Assembly (NCBI GenBank): GCA_000433755.1
Contig: FR891261.1
Location: 7,261 to 14,620, forward strand
Length of the DNA: 7,360 nucleotides
DNA from: Clostridium sp. CAG:465
Lineage (GTDB): Bacteria > Bacillota > Clostridia > TANB77 > CAG-465
Direction: 5' to 3'
Made by a program: the position numbers and the translations under genes. This document shows, piece by piece, positions 1 to 5,946 of the stretch; the first letter of the stretch is position 1; each line of letters starts with the position of its first letter. Below the pieces are notes generated by a model. That model was not told where the DNA came from. It made no database searches and saw only the letters and a list, made by a program, of their open reading frames with translations.

Positions 1-1
1 A

Positions 2-403
2 GCAGAGGAAGTTAAAAAACAAATAGGTGCCGCAACAGCTGCAATGACTGAAGATAGAATGGAAGTAAAGGGAAGAAATTTACTTACAGGACTTCCTGAA
101 ACTATAACTGTAACAACAGAAGATATAAATGAAGCAATGAAGGATTCATTAAATGAAATTTTAAGAGTAATAAAACTTACTTTAGAACAGACACCACCAG
201 AATTGGCTTCTGATATAATGGAGAGAGGTATTACACTTTCTGGAGGACTATCTTTACTTAGAAATATAGATAGATTAATAAGTGATGAAACAGGTATGCC
301 TGTGTTTATTGCAGATGAACCAGAAAAATGCGTTGTAAAAGGCGTAGGTATGGCTCTAGATAATATAGAGGTATTAAAAAAAGCCACAAAAACAAGAAAA
401 TAA
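2..403 (+). CDS. mreB: Rod shape-determining protein MreB, C-terminal part (5' end outside window)
   Basis: This is the last 133 residues of an actin-like MreB, which forms membrane-associated filaments that steer the cell-wall elongation machinery. The reading frame is open from base 2, so the gene enters from the left; full MreB is usually about 330-350 residues. The opening AEEVKKQIGAA, then GRNLLTGLPETI, then TPPELASDIMERGITLSGG, and the closing KGVGMALDN match the family in the right order. The nucleotide-site loop, usually TGGG, reads SGGL here, a small departure from the consensus. It could be one of the MreB paralogs (Mbl or MreBH), but the adjacent mreC and mreD favour MreB. It ends with TAA 12 nt before mreC. 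An ATG at 44 is internal and should not be taken as the start. Confidence 0.95.
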   Translation, partial: AEEVKKQIGAATAAMTEDRMEVKGRNLLTGLPETITVTTEDINEAMKDSLNEILRVIKLTLEQTPPELASDIMERGITLSGGLSLLRNIDRLISDETGMPVFIADEPEKCVVKGVGMALDNIEVLKKATKTRK

Positions 404-415
404 AAGGAGAAATAC

Positions 416-1261
416 ATGAATTATAGGTATAATTTTAATGATAAAAAGAAATCAAATAAAAAAAAGATTATATTCTCTATTGTTTTTATATTAATTGTAA
501 TAATGATATCAGCAACTTTTTTCAGAAATAGTGAGAATAAAGTAGTAAATGCTATTTCAAGTGTTTTAAGTTATCCTGTAATTGGTGTTAAAAATGCGTT
601 TTCTTGGGTAGGTAACGGAGCAAAGAATATTTTTACTAATAAAGATAAATTATTAGAGGAAAACAAAAAGCTAGAAGAGGAAAATAATAATTTAAAACTA
701 CAAGCTTTGGAAACTGAAAAAATATTACAAGAAAATGAATCTTTAAAAACAATGCTTGATATAAAAAATTCATACAAGCATTTTAATTTAAAACTTGGAA
801 ATGTAATATATAGAGAACATGATAATTGGACACAAACATTTCAAATAAATATAGGGTCTAATGATGGAGTAAAATTAAATCAAGCTGTTGTTCATAAAGA
901 TGGATTAGTTGGATATATTTCAAAAGTAAATGACACAACAAGTACGGTTACAACTATACTTGACCCATCATCAGCAGTTAGCGTAAATATAAGTACTATA
1001 AATGAACCTGCTATGTTACAAGGTGATTTATCTTTAAAGTCAAAAAACCAACTCAAGTTAGATTTTATAGAGTTAGATGCTGAAGTATCTATAGGCGATA
1101 TGCTTTATACTTCTGGTCTTGGTTCAATGTATCCAAGTTCAATTCCTGTTGCTAAAATAACAGAAGTTGTTAGTAAAAAAAATGATATAAATAGATATGC
1201 AATTACTGAGCCTTGTGTAGATATTAAAAAAATATCAGAGGTTGCAGTAATAATAAATTAA
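416..1261 (+). CDS. mreC: Rod shape-determining protein MreC
   Basis: MreC is a single-pass membrane protein whose outer domain links MreB filaments to PBP2 and helps activate the elongation complex. At 281 residues it has the usual family length. A lysine-rich cytoplasmic start (residues 8-17) is followed by a membrane segment at about 18-36 and a Lys/Glu/Leu/Asn-rich coiled coil at about 74-118. The beta-rich outer domain follows, with family-like stretches NWTQTFQINIGSNDGV (137-152), HKDGLVGYISKV (160-171), LDPSSAVSV (182-190) and TSGLGSMYPSSIPVAKITEV (232-251). The ATG at 416 is chosen because AAAGGAGA lies 5 nt upstream. It lies 12 nt after mreB and 13 nt before mreD, so co-transcription is very likely. 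Nothing in it looks broken. Confidence 0.96.
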   Translation: MNYRYNFNDKKKSNKKKIIFSIVFILIVIMISATFFRNSENKVVNAISSVLSYPVIGVKNAFSWVGNGAKNIFTNKDKLLEENKKLEEENNNLKLQALETEKILQENESLKTMLDIKNSYKHFNLKLGNVIYREHDNWTQTFQINIGSNDGVKLNQAVVHKDGLVGYISKVNDTTSTVTTILDPSSAVSVNISTINEPAMLQGDLSLKSKNQLKLDFIELDAEVSIGDMLYTSGLGSMYPSSIPVAKITEVVSKKNDINRYAITEPCVDIKKISEVAVIIN

Positions 1262-1274
1262 GGGAAAGTAAATT

Positions 1275-1793
1275 ATGAAAAAAACACTTACAATAATATA
1301 TATAATACTTTTTGTTATAGCTATATTTGTACTCCAGATGTTTGTAATTGATAGCAGGGAGTTATTTGGAGTAAAACCTAATTTAATCCTTATCTGTGTG
1401 ATTGTAGTAAGTTTATGGTTTGGGGTTTATACAGGTTCGATTTTTTCACTTATAATAGGCATGGTTACAGATATATTATTTGGAAATGGAATAGGACTTT
1501 TTACAATAAGTTATTCTATTGTAGGAGTATTAGTAGGGCTTTTTAGTAATAATTATAGGAAAGAAAGTAAAGTTGCACTTGTATGTGTAACATGTATATC
1601 CACAGCAATTTTTGAACTAGTTGAATATATCATGTGTTTTGCAACTACAAATACATATACAAGTATTTTGTATTTTCTTTACCAAGTGGCTATTACTTCT
1701 ATTTTAAATATAATAATTGTCTATATTGTACACTCATTGTTATATAAATTAATATTATTTTTTGAAAATGGATTAGACATATATGATATGTAA
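1275..1793 (+). CDS. mreD: Rod shape-determining protein MreD
   Basis: MreD is an integral membrane partner of MreC in the elongation complex; its precise biochemical role is not settled. The 172-residue product is almost entirely hydrophobic. It has about five membrane segments, near residues 5-25, 34-64, 72-92, 101-122 and 130-160. The family-like stretch near residues 34-76 (VKPNLILICVIVVSLWFG, then GSIFSLIIGMVTDILFGNGIGL) resembles the usual pattern of Pro-Asn early and a Gly-rich, Asp-containing segment later. MreD sequences diverge strongly, so the call rests equally on hydrophobic profile, length and position between mreC and a PBP2 gene. AGGGAAAG lies 6-7 nt before the ATG. The stop is 15 nt before the proposed PBP2 start. 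Confidence 0.93.
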   Translation: MKKTLTIIYIILFVIAIFVLQMFVIDSRELFGVKPNLILICVIVVSLWFGVYTGSIFSLIIGMVTDILFGNGIGLFTISYSIVGVLVGLFSNNYRKESKVALVCVTCISTAIFELVEYIMCFATTNTYTSILYFLYQVAITSILNIIIVYIVHSLLYKLILFFENGLDIYDM

Positions 1794-1802
1794 AGAAGGT
1801 GA
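1793..1802 (+). promoter_or_regulatory. Shine-Dalgarno site that decides the PBP2 start
   Basis: AAGAAGGTGA matches AAGGAGGTGA, the complement of the 16S rRNA 3' end, at 9 of 10 positions. The site overlaps the end of the mreD stop codon. Its GAAGG core (1795-1799) is 9 nt before an ATA codon at 1809, normal SD spacing. It is over 60 nt before the first in-frame ATG at 1863, far too distant. No comparable SD precedes 1863. A GTG at 1799 lies inside the SD itself, leads out of frame and ends at a TAG after nine codons. Confidence 0.75.
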
Positions 1803-1808
1803 AGAGTT

Positions 1809-3938
1809 ATAAAAAAAATATTTACTAGATTTTTAGATATTATAAAAGATAGATACCTTATCATGTATATAGTTGTTATAGTCATCTCTGTTATATTTAT
1901 AGCAACCCTTTTTAATTTACAAATAGTAAATGGTGAAAATTATAGGGAACAATCTGAAAAAAGAATGCTTAGAACTAAAAATATTACTGCACCACGTGGA
2001 GAAATATATGACAGAAATGGTGTAATTCTTGCAACTAATAAATTATCATATGATGTTGAATTATATAAAGTTCGTGTAAGTACGAAAGAGCAAAATGATG
2101 GTATATTAAGACTAGTTGAAATTTTAAATGAAAATTCAGATAAAGTATACTCTACTTTTCCAGTAAATGATGATTTAAACGGATTTAATTTTGAAAATGA
2201 TGAAGAAGAACAAAAGTGGAAAAAAGAAATGAAATTTGATAGTACTCTAACATTTGATCAAGTAATAGATAAATATATTGAAAAATATGAACTTCAAGAT
2301 TATTCTGATAATAGATTAAATCAAATAAAAATGATAGAGATAAAATACGAAGCAAATCTTAATGGATATTCATTGTTTAATAGTGCAACAATAGCTAAGG
2401 ATATTTCACAAAAATCTGTTGCAAAAATTGGAGAAGAAAAGTATAAAATTTATGGTATAAGTATAGTATCTGTGCCTAAAAGATATTATCCAAATGGAAA
2501 TTTACTTTCACATACAATAGGTTATGTAAGTAAAATAAGTAGTACAGAGTATGAGAAGAAAAAAGAACAAGGATATAATGTAAATAGTGTTATAGGTAAA
2601 GCTGGCATTGAACAATCATTTGAAAAATATTTAAGAGGAAATGACGGTGTAATAAAAGAAGAAACAGATACTCTTGGAAATGTTTCATCACAAACAGAAA
2701 CAACTGAGGCAAAATCAGGTGACAATGTTACTCTTACTATTGATTATAGACTTCAAAAAGTTGCAGAGGAATCTTTGCTTAACACAATTAATGGACTTCA
2801 AAACGGAACATTGGTTGGAAAGAAATTTTCAGATGCAAATGCAGGAGCAGTTGTTGTTCTTGATGTAGATAGTGGAGAAGTGTTAGCATCAGCAAGTTAT
2901 CCTACATATGATATAAATAGTTTGATAGGAGGTATATCTATTAAAGATTGGAATGCCTTACAAAATAATTCACTTCATCCAATGGTAAATAGAGTGGTGT
3001 CAGGAATATATTCACCAGGTTCTACATTTAAAATGCTAGTAGGTATGGCAGGACTTATGAATGGAAAAATTACTGTTGATGAAAAGTATTATGATCCTGG
3101 AATTTATCCATATGGTTATCATCCTAAATGTTGGCTATATACTGATAGGCATATGACTCATGGATGGATAAATATTGAAGGAGCAATAAAAGGTTCATGT
3201 AACTGCTATTTCTATGAAGTTGGAAGGAGAATTGGAATATCTGAGATTGTAAAATATGCTAAGTTATTTGGACTTGGACAAAAAACTGGAATAGAACTTT
3301 CTGGTGAGGCAGCAGGTACAATTGCTGGAGCAGATGATAAGTCAGAAGATGGATTAAAAAGTCCATGGTATTTAGGAGATACTTTATCTGCAGCAATAGG
3401 TCAGTCAGGTAGTTCATATACACCTATACAGCTTGCAAATTATATTGCTACAATTGCGAATGGAGGAAAATTAAATAAGGTGTCATTGATTAAATCTGTG
3501 GATAATGAAGTTGCTGGAACTAGTGAGTCACTTGCAGATATAAATAAATATACCAGTGAGTATACTGGTGTTAATTTTGAAGAAAAGGACCTTAATATAA
3601 ATTCTGAATATATTGATGCAATAAAAAAAGGAATGCTTTCTGTTACTAGTGAAACAGGAGGAACTTCATATATAGTGTTTAAAAATAGTGATATACAGGT
3701 TGCAGGTAAAACAGGAACAGCTCAAGTACCAAATGGTAATAACAATGGTATATTTGTTGGATTTGCTCCATATGATAATCCAAAAATTGCAGTTGTTGCT
3801 GTAATTCAACATGGTGGAGAGGGAACATATACTGCAAATGTTGTAAAACCTATTATGGAAGAATACTTTAATATAGATAAAGAGTCAAAGCAAAATGAAA
3901 AAGCTCAAAATGTCTCAAATCAAGATATAAAATTTTAA
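1809..3938 (+). CDS. mrdA: Penicillin-binding protein 2 (MrdA-type class B transpeptidase), probable ATA start
   Basis: This peptidoglycan DD-transpeptidase cross-links side-wall peptides as part of the elongation complex and is the target of beta-lactams. Numbered from 1809 (709 residues), a basic cytoplasmic tail precedes a membrane segment at about 19-37. The dimerisation/pedestal domain follows, with APRGEIYDRNG at 61-71 and ITLTIDYRLQ-like sequence near 308-318. The transpeptidase domain carries SxxK (STFK, 405-408), SxN (SCN, 463-465) and KTG (KTGTAQ, 634-639). It has no PASTA domains, which argues against a SpoVD-like or PBP2x-like protein. The first conventional start, ATG 1863, would give 691 residues beginning directly at the membrane helix with no SD. 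Starting at ATA 1809 restores a typical tail (xKKIFTRFLDIIKDRYLI) behind a well-spaced SD. The product call is firm; the start codon is inferred. Its place after mreCD supports the elongation role. Confidence 0.94.
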   Translation: MKKIFTRFLDIIKDRYLIMYIVVIVISVIFIATLFNLQIVNGENYREQSEKRMLRTKNITAPRGEIYDRNGVILATNKLSYDVELYKVRVSTKEQNDGILRLVEILNENSDKVYSTFPVNDDLNGFNFENDEEEQKWKKEMKFDSTLTFDQVIDKYIEKYELQDYSDNRLNQIKMIEIKYEANLNGYSLFNSATIAKDISQKSVAKIGEEKYKIYGISIVSVPKRYYPNGNLLSHTIGYVSKISSTEYEKKKEQGYNVNSVIGKAGIEQSFEKYLRGNDGVIKEETDTLGNVSSQTETTEAKSGDNVTLTIDYRLQKVAEESLLNTINGLQNGTLVGKKFSDANAGAVVVLDVDSGEVLASASYPTYDINSLIGGISIKDWNALQNNSLHPMVNRVVSGIYSPGSTFKMLVGMAGLMNGKITVDEKYYDPGIYPYGYHPKCWLYTDRHMTHGWINIEGAIKGSCNCYFYEVGRRIGISEIVKYAKLFGLGQKTGIELSGEAAGTIAGADDKSEDGLKSPWYLGDTLSAAIGQSGSSYTPIQLANYIATIANGGKLNKVSLIKSVDNEVAGTSESLADINKYTSEYTGVNFEEKDLNINSEYIDAIKKGMLSVTSETGGTSYIVFKNSDIQVAGKTGTAQVPNGNNNGIFVGFAPYDNPKIAVVAVIQHGGEGTYTANVVKPIMEEYFNIDKESKQNEKAQNVSNQDIKF

Positions 3939-3960
3939 TGTGTAAAAGAAGGGAAATAAA

Positions 3961-4899
3961 ATGGAGAAGATATCGGTAGTAGTTCCTTGTTATAACGAGG
4001 AAAAGTCATTACCTTTTTTCTACGATGAAATGAAAAAGGTAATGAAGAAAATGAGTAATAGTGAATTTGAACTTATTTTTGTAAATGATGGTAGTAAAGA
4101 TAAAACAATTGATGTTATAAAAGAATTTGCAAGAAATGATAAAAGAGTTAGATTTTTATCTTTTTCAAGAAATTTTGGTAAAGAGGCGGCGATGTACGCT
4201 GGATTTAAAGAAGCAACAGGTGATTACGTAGCAGTAATGGATGCAGATTTACAAGATCCACCTGAACTTCTTGAGGATATGTTAAAGTATATAAAAGAAG
4301 AAGGTTATGATTCAGTTGCAACAAGAAGAAAGACAAGGAAAGGTGAACCTTTTATTAAGTCTATATTTTCTATTATATATTATAGATTAATTAGAAAAAT
4401 GACAAAACTTGATATTGTAGATGGTGCAAGAAATTATAGACTAATGACAAGACAAATGTTAAATAGTGTACTTGAAATGGCAGAATATAACAGATATCTA
4501 AATGGAATATATGCTTTTGTGGGGTATAATACTAAATGGATTTCTTATGATAATAAAGAAAGAGTGGCTGGTAAAACGAACTTTTCATTTTTCAAATTAG
4601 TAAGCTACGCATTAGAGGCAATAACATCGTTCTCATCTTTTCCACTTAGACTTTCAGCAATTTTAGGAATGCTTTTATGTTTTATTTCTTTTATATTTAT
4701 AATTTTAATAATAGTTCGTACACTTGCATATGGTGATCCTACAAGTGGTTGGCCATCAATGGTATGTATAATGGTCTTTTGTGCAGGGCTTCAACTATTT
4801 TTCCTTGGAATAATAGGAGAATATTTATCAAAGACATATTTAGAAACTAAAAATAGACCTATATATATTGTTAAAGAAACAGAGAAGGATTTAAAATAG
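3961..4899 (+). CDS. Polyprenyl-phosphate glycosyltransferase, GT2 family (DPM1/GtrB-like)
   Basis: This probably moves a hexose from a nucleotide sugar to undecaprenyl phosphate on the inner membrane face, giving a lipid-linked sugar donor for surface-polymer decoration. The 312 residues fit the GtrB/YfdH/CsbB/YkcC group. An N-terminal GT-A domain shows VPCYNEE (8-14), VNDGSKDKT (41-49), SFSRNFGKEAAMYAG (67-81) and the metal/donor motif DADLQDPPE (94-102). An amphipathic stretch and FPLRLSA lead into two membrane helices at about 230-254 and 266-288, then the KNRPIYIV tail typical of this group. Sugar identity (glucose, mannose, GlcNAc or other) cannot be read. AAGAAGGGA at 3946-3954 precedes the ATG, which is 22 nt after PBP2. 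It is the last gene before the terminator. No GtrA-like flippase or GtrC-like acceptor transferase is adjacent. Confidence 0.92.
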   Translation: MEKISVVVPCYNEEKSLPFFYDEMKKVMKKMSNSEFELIFVNDGSKDKTIDVIKEFARNDKRVRFLSFSRNFGKEAAMYAGFKEATGDYVAVMDADLQDPPELLEDMLKYIKEEGYDSVATRRKTRKGEPFIKSIFSIIYYRLIRKMTKLDIVDGARNYRLMTRQMLNSVLEMAEYNRYLNGIYAFVGYNTKWISYDNKERVAGKTNFSFFKLVSYALEAITSFSSFPLRLSAILGMLLCFISFIFIILIIVRTLAYGDPTSGWPSMVCIMVFCAGLQLFFLGIIGEYLSKTYLETKNRPIYIVKETEKDLK

Positions 4900-4913
4900 A
4901 TATATAATTATAT

Positions 4914-4953
4914 AAACCAATTTTACTTTTGCAGTAAAGTTGGTTTTTGTTTG
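4914..4953 (+). terminator. Intrinsic terminator of the mre-PBP2-glycosyltransferase operon
   Basis: A 14-bp stem pairs 4914-4927 with 4933-4946, with one G-T wobble and a TTTGC loop. The 3' arm runs into TTTTTGTTT (4944-4952). It starts 14 nt after the glycosyltransferase stop, so it closes the operon. The opposite strand has no matching U-tract, so it appears one-directional. Confidence 0.9.
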
Positions 4954-4992
4954 AGAAAAATTTCCAAAAACTTTAAAAAAATAAAATAAATA

Positions 4993-5021
4993 TTGAATAA
5001 TGTTAAAATTTAATATAAAAT
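4993..5021 (+). promoter_or_regulatory. Candidate sigma-A-type promoter for the 241-residue protein gene
   Basis: TTGAAT at 4993-4998 and TAAAAT at 5016-5021 are separated by 17 nt, close to the housekeeping consensus. Transcription would begin near 5028, leaving a leader of about 38 nt before the ATG at 5066. The region is so AT-rich that other -10-like hexamers occur (TATAAA at 5014, for instance), so the exact boxes are uncertain. A promoter somewhere here is expected because a terminator precedes it. Confidence 0.45.
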
Positions 5022-5049
5022 AAAAATATAATATTTTTTTATTTTATAT
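5013..5049. repeat. A/T-only inverted repeat just before the SD
   Basis: Arms 5013-5029 and 5031-5049 are reverse complements except that the right arm has two extra T residues. The structure contains no G or C. It overlaps the candidate -10 box and ends immediately before the AGGAGG SD at 5050-5055. It could bend DNA, bind a regulator or form a weak hairpin in the transcript, or be a by-product of base composition. Confidence 0.4.
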
Positions 5050-5065
5050 AGGAGGTTTTTATATT

Positions 5066-5791
5066 ATGGAGAGTAAAAGAAAAAATGTGTATATTACTAT
5101 ATTTGTAATTACAACAATTATCGCAGCTGGACTTGCAATATTTTTTAAAGTGGATAGCGATAATAAATTAAAAAGTATGGAGGCAAAAGTTGAAGAAAAT
5201 TTAGGCGATAATAGTGCTCAAGAAAGTCGCATAGATGTAAGTCTAGATAATAAAACTGAAGCCAAAAATGTAGAAACAAAGTATATTTTCTATCCTGAAA
5301 TTGATTCATCAAAATGTATAAACAAGCAAGATGGTGTAGAGTATAAAAAAAGAATCTCAGAAGAATTAGTTCCTCTTACATGTATCGTAAATGACGATAA
5401 AAAGTCAGCAACTTTAACAACTGATTGGAATTATGCATCAAAAGTTTGGGGATTTATTCCAAATGGTGGAAATGGAATATATGAACAAAAAAATTCTAAT
5501 GGATTTCAAGGAGAAATCGTAAATGTAATTTCTACTGGTTGGGGACAAACAGCTGATTATTCTACTTTATTGTTTTTAATGAAAGATGGAACTGTAGAGT
5601 ATGTACCAGTATATAACGCATATAAAACATCAAATTATAATTCACGTGGAAAAATATCTGGAGTTACTGATATAGTATATATTGGTAATGTAAGTACAAA
5701 TGGATATTGTGAACCGATTGCTATGAAAAGTGATGGAAGTTTCTATATTTTGAGTGACATACTAAAAGGTACAGGAAATTACAATTTCTAG
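5066..5791 (+). CDS. Uncharacterised membrane-anchored extracellular protein
   Basis: I do not recognise a named family. The 241-residue product starts with a short basic tail and a membrane segment at about 8-28, with no lipobox cysteine or clear signal-peptidase site, so an N-terminal anchor with the rest outside is likely. Residues 29-70 are charged, low-complexity linker. The folded part (about 71-241) is rich in Tyr, Asn, Gly and Ser. Two related segments stand out: EIVNVI...LLFLMKDGTVEYV (150-180) and DIVYIG...PIAMKSDGSFYIL (202-229). They share an IV, about 20 residues, then a hydrophobic-Met-Lys-Asp-Gly turn, like RCC1/BNR-type beta blades. Cysteines sit at 84, 106 and 215. AGGAGG at 5050-5055 sets the ATG start. 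Flanking terminators make it a single-gene unit; no function should be assigned. Confidence 0.85.
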   Translation: MESKRKNVYITIFVITTIIAAGLAIFFKVDSDNKLKSMEAKVEENLGDNSAQESRIDVSLDNKTEAKNVETKYIFYPEIDSSKCINKQDGVEYKKRISEELVPLTCIVNDDKKSATLTTDWNYASKVWGFIPNGGNGIYEQKNSNGFQGEIVNVISTGWGQTADYSTLLFLMKDGTVEYVPVYNAYKTSNYNSRGKISGVTDIVYIGNVSTNGYCEPIAMKSDGSFYILSDILKGTGNYNF

Positions 5792-5820
5792 TTGATAATA
5801 TATGATAATAGTTTATTTAT

Positions 5821-5857
5821 AAGGACTTGTTTATATTTTAAGCAAGTCCTTTTCTTT
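5821..5857 (+). terminator. Intrinsic terminator after the 241-residue protein gene
   Basis: AAGGACTTG (5821-5829) pairs perfectly with CAAGTCCTT (5843-5851). The stem extends inward to 13 pairs including one G-T, with a TATTT loop. A TTTTCTTT tract follows. It begins 29 nt after the stop codon and isolates this gene from the mutase gene downstream. Confidence 0.88.
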
Positions 5858-5899
5858 ATGTTAACATGCTTTAAAAATGTAGTTTTTTGTAAAAAAGGG

Positions 5900-5928
5900 T
5901 TTAAAAATTAAAAATCATGTGATATAAT
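5900..5928 (+). promoter_or_regulatory. Promoter of the phosphomannomutase/phosphoglucomutase gene (extended -10)
   Basis: TGATATAAT (5920-5928) is a perfect extended -10 element with a consensus TATAAT box. A weak -35 match, TTTAAA, lies at 5900-5905 with 17-nt spacing. A start of transcription about 7 nt after the -10 box would fall near 5935, only about 10 nt before the ATG, so the leader would be little more than the SD. It lies just downstream of a terminator, where a promoter is expected. Confidence 0.7.
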
Positions 5929-5946
5929 CATCCCAGGTGATTATAT
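5922..5946. promoter_or_regulatory. Operator-like perfect dyad across -10 box, SD and start codon
   Basis: ATATAATCA (5922-5930) and TGATTATAT (5938-5946) are perfect reverse complements around a 7-nt centre (5931-5937) that holds the start of the SD. The left arm contains most of the -10 box, so it would be mostly untranscribed. If the dyad is functional it would act at DNA level, as a repressor site. Such dyads can arise by chance in AT-rich DNA, and no regulator is encoded nearby. Confidence 0.35.
5935..5941 (+). promoter_or_regulatory. Shine-Dalgarno site of the mutase gene
   Basis: AGGTGAT matches the 3' half of the extended SD consensus AGGAGGTGAT. It is 3 nt from the ATG, but aligned on the anti-SD this gives normal spacing. 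It supports ATG 5945 as the start; residues NPNIFRGYDIR soon after fit a natural PMM/PGM N-terminus. Confidence 0.7.

Noticed and set aside
571..777. Minus-strand open frame opposite mreC
   Set aside because: It is the complement of the Lys/Glu-rich coiled-coil region, giving a Ser/Phe/Leu-rich artefact with no start signals.
2522..2868. Short open frames on both strands within the PBP2 gene (minus 2522-2725, plus 2674-2868)
   Set aside because: Both lie wholly inside a strongly conserved PBP2 coding region, lack SD sites and encode unstructured-looking sequence.
4900..5065. Riboswitch or small RNA in the AT-rich gap
   Set aside because: Apart from the terminator, promoter and A/T dyad there is no G/C-containing structured core that would support an RNA element.
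5858..5867. Perfect palindrome ATGTTAACAT between terminator and mutase promoter
   Set aside because: It is only 10 bp, does not extend outward and lies well upstream of the promoter boxes; chance is sufficient.
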